Below are positions 1 to 7,852 of a DNA stretch of 64,000 nt, piece by piece. A program made the position numbers and the translations under genes. Where the stretch lies: the NCBI GenBank assembly GCA_021845595.1, contig JAJZVV010000015.1, positions 1 through 64,000 on the forward strand, read 5' to 3'. Every line of letters begins with the position of its first letter. Within the stretch, counting starts at the first letter, position 1. A model generated the notes under the pieces. The model ran no database searches. It was not told the DNA's origin and saw only the letters and a program-made list of their open reading frames with translations. The stretch is from Pseudomonadota bacterium (GTDB taxonomy: Bacteria > Pseudomonadota > Alphaproteobacteria > Acetobacterales > Acetobacteraceae).

Positions 1-131
1 CTAGGGCACGGTCCGACCTGATGGAATCATCTGGTCGGACGGTCGTGCTCTAGAAACATATGACTCTAGAGCAACTTATCTCCGATCGGCCCGAGCCGGA
101 ACGGCTCGGGCCGATCGGAGGTTGCTCTAGA
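1..131 (+). repeat. Composite palindromic repeat, copy A (REP/BIME-like)
   Basis: Two bulged hairpins lie in tandem. Hairpin 1 (about 1-54) has an outer arm of the type gagcacg/cgtgctc, a 3-nt bulge and an inner arm gtccgacc/ggtcggac. Hairpin 2 (66-130) has an outer arm ctagagcaac/gttgctctag, a 4-nt bulge (ttat) and an 18-bp inner stem. About 10 bp separate them. The same arrangement recurs at 4267, 42099 and 59398. The outer arm of hairpin 1 carries one change here and the copy touches the window edge. It lies downstream of the minus-strand PEP-CTERM gene and could act as its terminator. Confidence 0.9.
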
Positions 132-254
132 TATGCATAATACTGTTTATTTGACAACGCCAAGCTGGGAGCCGGCGGCCACTTGCGCACGCCGGCGCCG
201 CGCGGCGCGATGATGCGCGGATGGGGCGGGGACGGGTTCGGTCCGCCGCCGAAA

Positions 255-968
255 TCAGCCCCGGCGGCGCGCCATGCCGAGGCCCAGCAGACCCGTGGCG
301 AGCACCGCCGCGGAGACCGGCTCCGGCGCCGGAACCGGAACCGGGCTGTCGCCGCCGAGCAGCAGCGTGCCGGACTGGGCGGTGGAAATGGCTTTGCCGT
401 TCGCTTCGGCGAAGCCCAGGATCAGCGTGCCGTGCGGCAGCGCCGCGGACAGGCTGAAGGTCGGGTCGGTGGTGGAGCCGAAGGTCACGGTGCCCATGTC
501 GGCCTGGTAGACATAGAACCCGCTCGCCGTCGGATCGACCCCGGCGGTGATGTAGGCGCCGATCGGGTTCGTCGGCGAGCCGTTGGCGAGGGTCAGGCCC
601 AGGTACGAGTAGAGATTGCCCGAGCTCCAGGGGGTCGAGGAGACGAGGCTGGCACTGGTGGTCACGGTCGGCGATGACGATGTCTTGGTGATGGAGAAGC
701 TCAGGGCGTTGTTCGTCGGCGGTTCGGGCGCGAGGGCGTAGAGAACGAGATCGTAGGTGCCGCTGTCGGGGGATTTGGTGAAGCCGAAGGTCGGCTGCAG
801 CGACAACACCGGCGTGATGGTGCCGTTATCGGAGCAGGTGAAGGCACCGGTGCAGAACCCGTGCAGCGGATCGATCGTCGTCGCCCCCGCCGGCACCGCG
901 CCCGCCGCCAGAAACGCGGCCAGGACACCGGCGAACACCCCACTCACGCGCATCTCGGTCACCGGCAT
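255..968 (-). CDS. PEP-CTERM sorting domain protein
   Basis: This is a predicted secreted protein of 237 residues. A hydrophobic N-terminal signal (about residues 7-30, ending near AGA) is followed by a beta-rich Ser/Thr-rich body. The C-terminus carries a PEP-CTERM module: APEP near residue 215, a hydrophobic span and a terminal RRR cluster. In characterised systems such tails are recognised by an exosortase; none is encoded in this window. An aggag purine run lies upstream of the chosen ATG, and a second ATG five codons in (953) is also possible. The cargo function is not recognisable. A second PEP-CTERM gene lies at 9724. Confidence 0.85.
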   Translation of the reverse strand: MPVTEMRVSGVFAGVLAAFLAAGAVPAGATTIDPLHGFCTGAFTCSDNGTITPVLSLQPTFGFTKSPDSGTYDLVLYALAPEPPTNNALSFSITKTSSSPTVTTSASLVSSTPWSSGNLYSYLGLTLANGSPTNPIGAYITAGVDPTASGFYVYQADMGTVTFGSTTDPTFSLSAALPHGTLILGFAEANGKAISTAQSGTLLLGGDSPVPVPAPEPVSAAVLATGLLGLGMARRRG

Positions 969-1317
969 CGGAGCCTCTCCTGTCGTATCGATCGACGGAC
1001 CAGACCGGCGACCGCCGCAATGTGACGACAGGCTTACATCATCGGATCGTGAATGTCACTTCAAATTTATGGTTGTGTCGAAAAAATTATTCTCCCTCTG
1101 AGGTAGTGCCAGATCGCCCTGCCGAAGCGTCGGAATAGAAACGATCTCGAAACTTCCTCCACCCGGCCGTGATCATGGGCAACCGCCGCGTGCGCCGCGC
1201 CATGTCCGATCGCGCGCCCCTTCCGGTAAACATGGTTTCCGGGCCGGCGCCGGGCTCGATACAGTAAGGCCAAGGATAGGCCACGCGACGGAACGGGCGC
1301 GGATGGGGGGAACACGG
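969..1317. other. Divergent intergenic region
   Basis: These 350 bases separate the minus-strand PEP-CTERM gene from the plus-strand binding-protein gene. An AT-rich tract at about 1060-1090 stands out against the GC-rich surroundings and is a likely place for promoter elements. I see no convincing ORF, RNA or exact promoter consensus. Confidence 0.5.
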
Positions 1318-2559
1318 ATGGAACGGGCGGGACTGACGCGGCGTTTCGCCCTCGGCGGCGGGGGCGCGCTGCTGGCCGGGGCACGGCGCGGCGCCCAGGC
1401 AGGGGGGCCAGCGGGGGGGCCAGCGGGCGGGCCGGTGCGCATCGGCGTGCTCAACGACCAGTCCGGCCTCTATGCCGATCTCGGCGGCCCCGGCTCGGTC
1501 ATCGCCGCACGCATGGCGGTGGAGGATCTCGGCAGCACGGTCGATGGCCAGCCGGTCGAGGTGCTGGTCGGGGACCATCAGAACAAGGCCGAGATCGGCG
1601 CCGCCATCGCCCGGCGCTGGTTCGATGTCGAGAAGGTCGGCATGGCGATCGGGTTCGACAATTCCTCCGTCGCGCTGGCGGTGGAGAGCGTCGCCGCCGA
1701 GCACGACCGCGTCGCCATCGGCACCGCCGTGGGCTCGGTCGATTTCACCGGCCGCAACTGCACGCCGACGGCCGCCTCCTGGCTCTATGACAGCTACGCG
1801 CTCACCACCAGCCTGGCGCACGCGCTCGTCGCCGCCGGACGGGACAGCTGGTTCTTCATCACCGTGGACTATAATTTCGGCCATTCCATGGAGGCGGACG
1901 CACGCCGCGCCGTGGCGGCCAGCGGCGGCAGGGTGCTGGGCAGCGCCCGCCATCCGCTCGGCACCGCCGATTTCAGCGCCTATCTGCTGCAGGCCCAGGC
2001 CTCGGGCGCGAAGGTGATCGGCCTCGCCAATGGCGGCGGGGACCTGGTGAACGTGATCAAGCAGGCCAACGAGTTCGGCTTGCCGCAGAGCGGGCGGACG
2101 CTGGCGGCGATGCTGCTGTTCATCACCGATGTCCACAGCCTGGGCCTGGCCACCGCGCAGGGGCTCAGCTTCGTCACCGCCTTCTACTGGGACCGCGACG
2201 AGGCGACCCGCGCCTGGGCGCGGCGGTTCCAGGCGCGGCACGGAGCGATGCCGACCATGGCGCAGGCCGGCGTCTACTCCGCCACGCGGCACTATCTGCG
2301 CGCGCTCGCCGCCGGCGGCGAGGCCGGCGGCACGGCGGTGATGGCGCGGATGCGGGCGATGACGGTGGAGGATGTCTATGTCCACGACGCCAGCCTGCGC
2401 GCCGACGGCCGGCTGCTGCACCCGATGTATCTGATGCGGGTGAAATCGCCGGCGGATTCCCGCGGCCCCTGGGACTACTATTCCCTGCGCGCGACCATCC
2501 CGGCCGAGACCGCGTTCCGCTCCCTGGCCGAGGGCGGCTGCCCGCTGGTGCGCGGATGA
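1318..2559 (+). CDS. ABC transporter substrate-binding protein, branched-chain amino acid/urea type
   Basis: This is a periplasmic binding protein of the Leu/Ile/Val (Peripla_BP_6) fold, 413 residues from the ATG at 1318. That start follows a ggggggaa purine run; an in-frame ATG at 1303 is the alternative. The N-terminus has a TRRF motif and hydrophobic stretch resembling a Tat or Sec signal, then a GGPA repeat near the cleavage region. The mature part begins with IGVLNDQSGLYAD, typical of this family. No permease or ATPase genes accompany it, so it is an orphan here. The ligand cannot be told from sequence. The liv-type ATPases at 62.4-63.9 kb are far away. Confidence 0.85.
   Translation: MERAGLTRRFALGGGGALLAGARRGAQAGGPAGGPAGGPVRIGVLNDQSGLYADLGGPGSVIAARMAVEDLGSTVDGQPVEVLVGDHQNKAEIGAAIARRWFDVEKVGMAIGFDNSSVALAVESVAAEHDRVAIGTAVGSVDFTGRNCTPTAASWLYDSYALTTSLAHALVAAGRDSWFFITVDYNFGHSMEADARRAVAASGGRVLGSARHPLGTADFSAYLLQAQASGAKVIGLANGGGDLVNVIKQANEFGLPQSGRTLAAMLLFITDVHSLGLATAQGLSFVTAFYWDRDEATRAWARRFQARHGAMPTMAQAGVYSATRHYLRALAAGGEAGGTAVMARMRAMTVEDVYVHDASLRADGRLLHPMYLMRVKSPADSRGPWDYYSLRATIPAETAFRSLAEGGCPLVRG
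1400..1434 (+). repeat. 12-bp tandem repeat in a signal-peptide region
   Basis: About three units of a ggccagcggggg-type 12-mer encode GGPA-GGPA-GGPV just after the hydrophobic part of the binding-protein signal sequence. This looks like replication slippage in a disordered segment. Confidence 0.7.
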
Positions 2560-2574
2560 GGGAGTTCGAACGCG

Positions 2575-3051
2575 ATGGCCAAGGTCACCACCTGCCTCTG
2601 GTTCGGCACCGACGCGGAGGCCGCGGTCCGGTTCTATGTCTCGCTCGTCCCCGGGTCCGGCATCGGCCACATCCAGCGCTCGCCGGCCTCCTGGCCCGGC
2701 GGGGCTGCGGGCGATGTGATCCTGATCACCTTCACCCTCGGCGGCCAGAGCTTCCAGGCGCTGAATGGCGGCACGCCAGCGAGTTACGGCACCGCCGCCT
2801 CGATCTCGGCCCTGTGCGCCGACCAGGCGGAAGTCGACCGGCTGTGGGCGGCGCTGACCGCGGATGGCGGCGCGGAAATCATGTGCGGCTGGCTGCGGGA
2901 CCGGTGGGGCGTGCCGTGGCAGATCGTGCCCGAATGCCTGCCGCGCCTCCTCGCCGACCCCGACCCGACGGTCTCGGCGCGGGTCTTCGCCGCCATGACC
3001 GCCATGATCAAACTGGACATCGCCGCCCTGGAGCGCGCCGCCGCCGGATGA
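2575..3051 (+). CDS. VOC superfamily protein (PhnB-like)
   Basis: This 158-residue protein belongs to the vicinal-oxygen-chelate/glyoxalase superfamily, PhnB-like branch (often annotated as 3-demethylubiquinone methyltransferase-like). Typical features are the N-terminal TCLWFGTDAEAAVRFY, the central FTLGGQSFQALNGG, and the C-terminal CGWLRDRWGVPWQIVPE. It starts 16 bp after the binding-protein gene and may share its transcript. PhnB-like proteins mostly lack a defined activity and the substrate here is unknown. Confidence 0.85.
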   Translation: MAKVTTCLWFGTDAEAAVRFYVSLVPGSGIGHIQRSPASWPGGAAGDVILITFTLGGQSFQALNGGTPASYGTAASISALCADQAEVDRLWAALTADGGAEIMCGWLRDRWGVPWQIVPECLPRLLADPDPTVSARVFAAMTAMIKLDIAALERAAAG

Positions 3052-3245
3052 GGGCGGGGCCGGGCCCCGTTCGGCCCCGGGCGAAACGGCTATTCCCGTT
3101 GCCGGGCCGGAAGGCGTAGCTTGCCTGCACCCGCCGGCCCGCCTCCTTCGCCGGCGCGCCCGGTGCGCAGCGGATCGCGGCGGTGCCCGAGGGCGGGACG
3201 ATGTTCGTCGTCGCCCTGCTGGCGAACACGGAGGAGACGAAGCCC

Positions 3246-4106
3246 ATGCCCCATGCCCAGGCGGACGGCGCCCGGCTGTATTACGAGGAGACCGGCACCG
3301 GCTATCCGATCGTGTTCGTGCACGAGTTCGGCTCCGACTGCCGCGAGTGGGAGACGCAGGTGCGCTGGTTCTCCCGCGAATATCGCTGCATCACCTACAA
3401 CGCGCGCGGCTATCCGCCCTCGGACGTGCCGCCCTCGCCCGGCCGCTACGGGCATGAATACGCGGTGGAGGATATCGGCGCGGTGATGCGCCATCTCGGC
3501 CTCGAGCGCGCGCACATCGTCGGGCTCAGCATGGGCGCCTACGCCACGCTGCTGTTCGGCCTGCGCTACCCCGGCATGGCGAGCGCGCTGGTGGTGGCCG
3601 GATGCGGCTCCGGCGCGCCGGCGGAGGACCGCGACCGGTTCAGCGCCGCGTGCAAGGCGCAGGCGGAGCGCTTTCTCGCCAACGGCGCCGCCGCCGTGGC
3701 CGAGGAGGTCGGCGTCGGGCCGACGCGGGTGCAACTGCTGCTGAAGGACCCGCGCGGCTGGCGGGAGTTCGTTCAGCACCTCGGCCAGCACTCGCCCGAG
3801 GGCTCGGCCGCGACGCTGCTGGCCTACCAGGCGCAGCGCCCCTCGCTGTGGGACTTCGCCGACGCCCTCGCGCACCTCACCGTGCCGGTGCTGCTCGCCG
3901 TCGGCGACGAGGACGAGCCGTGCCTGCAGACCAACCTGTTCCTCAAACGCACCATCCCCACCGCCGGCCTATGGATGGCCCCACGCACCGGCCACGCCAT
4001 CAACCTCGAAGAACCAGCCGCCTTCAACGCCGCAGTGCAGACCTTCCTCAGCACGGTCGAACACGGACGCTGGAGCCCGCGCGACCCGCGCACGCGCGGC
4101 GGGTGA
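3246..4106 (+). CDS. Alpha/beta hydrolase
   Basis: This is an alpha/beta-hydrolase-fold protein of 286 residues from the ATG at 3246, which is preceded by ggagga. An in-frame start at 3183 would add 21 residues that do not look like the family. The oxyanion HEFG segment comes early; the nucleophile elbow is GLSMGA (Ser near residue 94), the acid lies in GDEDEP, and the histidine in RTGHAINLEE. The substrate is unknown; it resembles the broad esterase or 3-oxoadipate enol-lactonase-like group. Confidence 0.85.
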   Translation: MPHAQADGARLYYEETGTGYPIVFVHEFGSDCREWETQVRWFSREYRCITYNARGYPPSDVPPSPGRYGHEYAVEDIGAVMRHLGLERAHIVGLSMGAYATLLFGLRYPGMASALVVAGCGSGAPAEDRDRFSAACKAQAERFLANGAAAVAEEVGVGPTRVQLLLKDPRGWREFVQHLGQHSPEGSAATLLAYQAQRPSLWDFADALAHLTVPVLLAVGDEDEPCLQTNLFLKRTIPTAGLWMAPRTGHAINLEEPAAFNAAVQTFLSTVEHGRWSPRDPRTRGG

Positions 4107-4266
4107 GTGGGGGGTGGCGCGACAATATGCAGAGTGGGTTGTCCTGCAGGCCCGCCACATGCGCCTTGAGACCATCCCTCAGTTGGGCGACGACCCCACC
4201 GTCAGCCTGCCCGCCCCGGGCGGTCTGACAATAAGGCCGCTCACCGCAGCCAACCGGCAGCCGCTT
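4107..4266. other. Intergenic, nothing recognised
   Basis: This gap runs from the hydrolase stop to repeat copy B. I see no ORF with family features and no RNA. Confidence 0.4.
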
Positions 4267-4396
4267 CTAGAGCAACCTCCGATCTGATTGAGCCGTTCCG
4301 GCTCGATCAGATCGGAGATAAGTTGCTCTAGACTCATAGGTTTCTAGAGCACGACCGTCCGACCGGATGATTCCATCAGGTCGGACCGTGCTCTAA
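4267..4396 (-). repeat. Composite palindromic repeat, copy B
   Basis: This copy has the opposite orientation to copy A: hairpin 2 comes first (4267-4331), then hairpin 1 (4344-4395). The stretch 4268-4395 is identical to 59398-59525. The inner stem of hairpin 2 differs from copy A but remains paired apart from one mismatch. The copy sits between the hydrolase gene and the four-gene membrane operon. Confidence 0.92.
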
Positions 4397-4650
4397 GCCA
4401 CATCCGGAGCCACGACCCCAAGGTCAGGACGGGCCGCGGGCCAACCCGGAAAACCACCGGACAAGACTTGGCCGACGAGGCGCCTCAGGGACAGTCGCTG
4501 AGCCTGTCCATGCGGCGCCTGTCGTTGTTCCCGAGCGGCCAGGCCCCTTCACGTCCAGCGCCTGGATCCGGTGCGCAGCAATCGAGCGGAATGCGGCGAG
4601 AGCGGCCTCCAGCCGTTCGCCTGGGACAGACGCGCGTGGACCTTCCGGCG
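4397..4650. other. Gap between repeat B and membrane operon, no gene supported
   Basis: A 76-codon minus-strand frame (4424-4654) and overlapping plus-strand frames exist, but none has a recognisable motif, start signal or convincing composition. It may be degraded flanking DNA of the downstream operon. Confidence 0.4.
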
Positions 4651-5598
4651 TCACCGGGGCACCTCATGAACCATGAAGGCCGACCAGAGTTGCCCCATCA
4701 ACGACTTGTAGCCGGGCTTGTTGGTCCGCGCGGTGTCGTCGACGGCCAGGACACCGTAGCGGCACTTCGCCGCCGACGCCTGCGCCCTGAGCGGCGCCGC
4801 CGCAGACAGCAGTGTAGTCACCGGAATAGTTGTCTCTCGGGGTACGTTACCGAGAAGCTGCCACATCGGATCGTCCGGCCGCGGGCGCGGCTCGACGTCG
4901 CGCACGATCACGCCCTCGTCAAATAGATTGATCCTGAGGATATAGATCGGATGCCCCTCCGGGGTGGTCCAGCAGTAGGGAAGACCGGAGCCGCCGTTGC
5001 CCTTGAGCCGCGCGAGCTCTTGGCGCATCTGGGCGTTCTGGCCGGTCAGATCGAGATCTGCGGACGCCTGCTTCGCCGCACGGTCGAGAAGATTCTGCAG
5101 CCGCTCGGGCGCGGAGCCGCTCGTTCCCGCGGCATTCTCGAGCATCGCGCTCATTGCGTCATCCTCGGCCAGCTTCGTTGCGATAGCCTCCTGCCGAGAT
5201 TGAAGGTTGGCGACCTGCGATCGCAAATCCGCCACCGTCTGCTCCACCCGTTCGGTCGCGCCGTGAGCCTCCGCGAGCGCACTCTTCGTTTCGTCAAGCT
5301 CCTTCGCGAGCCGATCCGCCTCTGCCGCGCGTTCGAGGCGGGCCACGAGCTCCTCACCACCCTTGATGTCATGACCTTCCTCTCGCATCCGCAACATGAC
5401 AGGCGCGAGCACGGATTCGTACCGCGACAGGTTCTGCTCAAGAAGCCCGACTTCCTGATTGCGTCGAGCCAGCAGAGCACCGAGCGAAAGGAGAAGAAGG
5501 AACACGAGAAGGAGCAGTATTTCGGCAAGGGTGAGCCCAAGGACGACGCCTCGCCGGTACTCCCTGGGATCCGCAAGGCGAAAGCCCGAACCCATCAA
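4651..5598 (-). CDS. Single-span membrane protein with coiled coil, MotB/ZorB-like topology (operon gene 4)
   Basis: This 315-residue protein has a short cytoplasmic N-terminus, one strongly hydrophobic helix (about residues 18-44), a long charged coiled coil (about 46-200) and a compact C-terminal domain (about 208-315, beginning near LPYCW). Membrane-helix-then-coil-then-globular order resembles MotB, ZorB and ExbD partners of ion-driven stators. One acidic residue, Glu26, lies at the start of the helix, where those families carry a key Asp. I do not recognise an OmpA-type peptidoglycan-binding domain at the C-terminus. The start overlaps the end of the MotA-like gene by 4 bp (ATGA), implying translational coupling. 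No named family can be assigned. Confidence 0.85.
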   Translation of the reverse strand: MMGSGFRLADPREYRRGVVLGLTLAEILLLLVFLLLLSLGALLARRNQEVGLLEQNLSRYESVLAPVMLRMREEGHDIKGGEELVARLERAAEADRLAKELDETKSALAEAHGATERVEQTVADLRSQVANLQSRQEAIATKLAEDDAMSAMLENAAGTSGSAPERLQNLLDRAAKQASADLDLTGQNAQMRQELARLKGNGGSGLPYCWTTPEGHPIYILRINLFDEGVIVRDVEPRPRPDDPMWQLLGNVPRETTIPVTTLLSAAAPLRAQASAAKCRYGVLAVDDTARTNKPGYKSLMGQLWSAFMVHEVPR

Positions 5599-7028
5599 CG
5601 CTCCCCGAGCCGCTCGACCAGTCTCTCGGCCACGTCCGCCAGAGCCTCTTGAAGCTTATGGAGGGCGGCTGTCGATTGTATCAGGTCGTCCTGGGTCGCG
5701 GCCCTGGCCTTGGCGATGGCCGCCGCATCCAGTTCCGCTTGAGCCGTAGCGGCGGACATCGTGCTGGCTTGGGCCGCCGCATGCTCGCCGACGCTACGGA
5801 TAGCGCCGCTGGCAGCATCGAAAGCGGACGGAAGGCGCGCGACCGATTGCTCCAGGGTCGGAAGCGATGACTCGGCCAAGCGCTGCAGCAATTGACCGAG
5901 ATTCGAGGCAGACCGCCCGAGTGCTGCCTGTCGTTCGGCATCCCGTTCGGCCGCGGCCTCCTGCGTCAGCGCAAGCGCGTTGATCCGCTGCCGGGCATCC
6001 TCCACCTGCCGGGTGAGGAGGTCGGATGGCACGTCGATATTCTCGATGCGGTGGACGAGGCGGCCAACCTCGCCTGAGACCTTTTTCGCAATGCCGATGA
6101 GGCTCTCGGTGGCTTCCCGATGGGAGTCACCAGCCTTCTGCATGTTTGCGGCCATGCTCACCGCCGCCTGCGCCAGCCTGGCGGCTGCGTCATCGGTGTG
6201 CCGCCCCAACCGCTCACTTGCGGCCGCATGAGCGGCGCCCGAAGTCGCGAGATGTTCGCTGAGCCCCTTCGAGACGGACGCAAATTGCGCAATCCTGCTT
6301 CCGAGCTGTTCGTCCATCACCTGGGTCGTTCGCAGTCGGAATCCCTCCAGGCTCTGCACGGCCGTGCCGAGCTGGTCTTTTAGCCGCTGGGCCGCGTCCT
6401 GAAGTTCGGTTCGGATTACCTCTTCGACATCCTCGATCTCGCGCCGCATCTGCATGAAGAAGACCCGGAGCGTGATGCCGCCGATCGTGGAGAACAAGGC
6501 GACGCCGAAACTCCCAATCAAACCCTCCAGCAACATCCCCCGCGCGTCCGGCGCTTTGACCTCGATCTCGATTAGCGCGGCCGAGAGGCTCGCGAGCGTG
6601 AACAGGAAGCCCATGTAATAGCAATTGTCCCCGAGCCGGTCCGGATGGAGCCGGAACCACTCGAGGCGGTATGAAACCAAGGCATAGGCGACCAGCACCC
6701 CAACTGCCATCAGTGCGGCCGTGAGGCCGGGAAAACCGTTCGTCTTGGCGACAAAGGTTCCGCCAAAGCCGAGGACCGCAAACAGGATGAACAAGCCCCG
6801 GTCGGGCATGTCGTTGAAGAACGAGCGGCGTCTTACCGGGCGCGCTGCAGCCGGACGGAGTGCTTCCTCCACACCGCGGGGGTCCGCGGGCGAAAGCGCG
6901 TCGTAGCGGGGTGCATCCCGTGCCGAGGCGGCGGTTCCCGGCGGCACGGCACCGCGACCAGGCCGCGGCGCCGAAGCCGCTGGTTGCTGATCTCCGTCAG
7001 AGATCGGAGGTGACGCCTCGCCGTTCAT
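5595..7028 (-). CDS. MotA/TolQ/ExbB-like (ZorA-like) membrane protein with long coiled-coil tail (operon gene 3)
   Basis: This 477-residue protein has a disordered Pro/Ala-rich N-terminus (1-72), then hydrophobic spans at about 77-97, 100-120, 134-153 and 168-192. The last span contains GSFGVALFSTIGG, resembling the pore-lining helices of MotA/TolQ/ExbB and ZorA channels, and the third contains YYMGFLFTL. Residues from about 195 onward form a long charged, alanine-rich coiled coil, as in ZorA tails. Family membership is inferred from topology and motif style. It lies between the VWA-like and single-span genes with 1-bp and 4-bp overlaps, so the products probably form one complex. Confidence 0.85.
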   Translation of the reverse strand: MNGEASPPISDGDQQPAASAPRPGRGAVPPGTAASARDAPRYDALSPADPRGVEEALRPAAARPVRRRSFFNDMPDRGLFILFAVLGFGGTFVAKTNGFPGLTAALMAVGVLVAYALVSYRLEWFRLHPDRLGDNCYYMGFLFTLASLSAALIEIEVKAPDARGMLLEGLIGSFGVALFSTIGGITLRVFFMQMRREIEDVEEVIRTELQDAAQRLKDQLGTAVQSLEGFRLRTTQVMDEQLGSRIAQFASVSKGLSEHLATSGAAHAAASERLGRHTDDAAARLAQAAVSMAANMQKAGDSHREATESLIGIAKKVSGEVGRLVHRIENIDVPSDLLTRQVEDARQRINALALTQEAAAERDAERQAALGRSASNLGQLLQRLAESSLPTLEQSVARLPSAFDAASGAIRSVGEHAAAQASTMSAATAQAELDAAAIAKARAATQDDLIQSTAALHKLQEALADVAERLVERLGER

Positions 7029-7852
7029 CAGATCGCTTCCATGCTGCGCAGGGTTGCGTTTTCCCGATCAAAAAACTTTTCCCAGAACAGCTGATGCCGT
7101 CGGTCCTGAACATGAACGTCCTTCGGCCTGACGAGATAAAGAACATCGACAGACGCCCCATGGCAATCAGCCAAGACTTCTTTATAGGCAGAACTGTTAG
7201 AGAATTTTTCGAATTCCTTGGTCTTATAATGATTCATGAGACGAGAATATTGTATCATATCAGAAACAATCGTGAATCTAGCTGGCGCTCGGCTAGGCAG
7301 ATTCCCGAATGCCGCGACACAAACAGCTTTTACGCTCTCCATGATAGGCGAAGACGGTTCACTGGACGGAGACGTCATCATCGACAGAGTTTGGTCGAGA
7401 GGTTTTATGAATTTATCCTCGTATCTCTCGTGTATTTTTGCCGAATTTTCGTAGAGATCGTTTCCGTTCGACTTCGGGCGGCAGAGGGAGACCACCGGCG
7501 CGAGTGCCTGGGTACCATCGCCCGCGAGCACGTAGAAGTCGATCCGCTCCCCGATGCTGGCGTCGGACACGATACGGTCCAGAACCTGGTGCAAACGCTG
7601 CGCCTGCAGCGGCGTGATGGCATCCGACCGATCGACAAGAATGGCATGGACCGCTGTCGGACCGGAAACGGGACACATCGTCGCTTCGTCCACGGCGACG
7701 TGTGTCTTCCGGAGCCAGTAGTCACCGCCCACGCCGGCAATCACGATCGCGATCGACACGCCGATCAGCATCCATGGCAAAAACTTGCTCGGCTCACCGC
7801 GCCGATATCTCGTGACGCGCGAACGCTGGCGCCTGCTGTCGCGCACCATCAC
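7028..7852 (-). CDS. Membrane-anchored von Willebrand A-like protein (operon gene 2)
   Basis: This protein has 274 residues: a basic N-terminus, one transmembrane helix (about 24-45) and a soluble domain. ILVDRSDAI (near residue 73) resembles the first MIDAS loop of VWA domains (DxSxS) but ends in Asp. ERIDFYVL and TIVSDMIQYS follow in the order of a Rossmann-like VWA fold. The first codon is GTG at 7852, with ATG at 7849. It begins right after the stop of the upstream gene. The 3' part, around 7070-7450, is visibly AT-richer than the chromosome around it, suggesting acquisition. The VWA assignment is an inference from motif order. Confidence 0.8.
   Translation of the reverse strand: MMVRDSRRQRSRVTRYRRGEPSKFLPWMLIGVSIAIVIAGVGGDYWLRKTHVAVDEATMCPVSGPTAVHAILVDRSDAITPLQAQRLHQVLDRIVSDASIGERIDFYVLAGDGTQALAPVVSLCRPKSNGNDLYENSAKIHERYEDKFIKPLDQTLSMMTSPSSEPSSPIMESVKAVCVAAFGNLPSRAPARFTIVSDMIQYSRLMNHYKTKEFEKFSNSSAYKEVLADCHGASVDVLYLVRPKDVHVQDRRHQLFWEKFFDRENATLRSMEAI

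Noticed and set aside
4424-4654. 76-codon ORF next to the membrane operon
   Set aside because: No motif, no start signal and odd composition; not supported as a gene.
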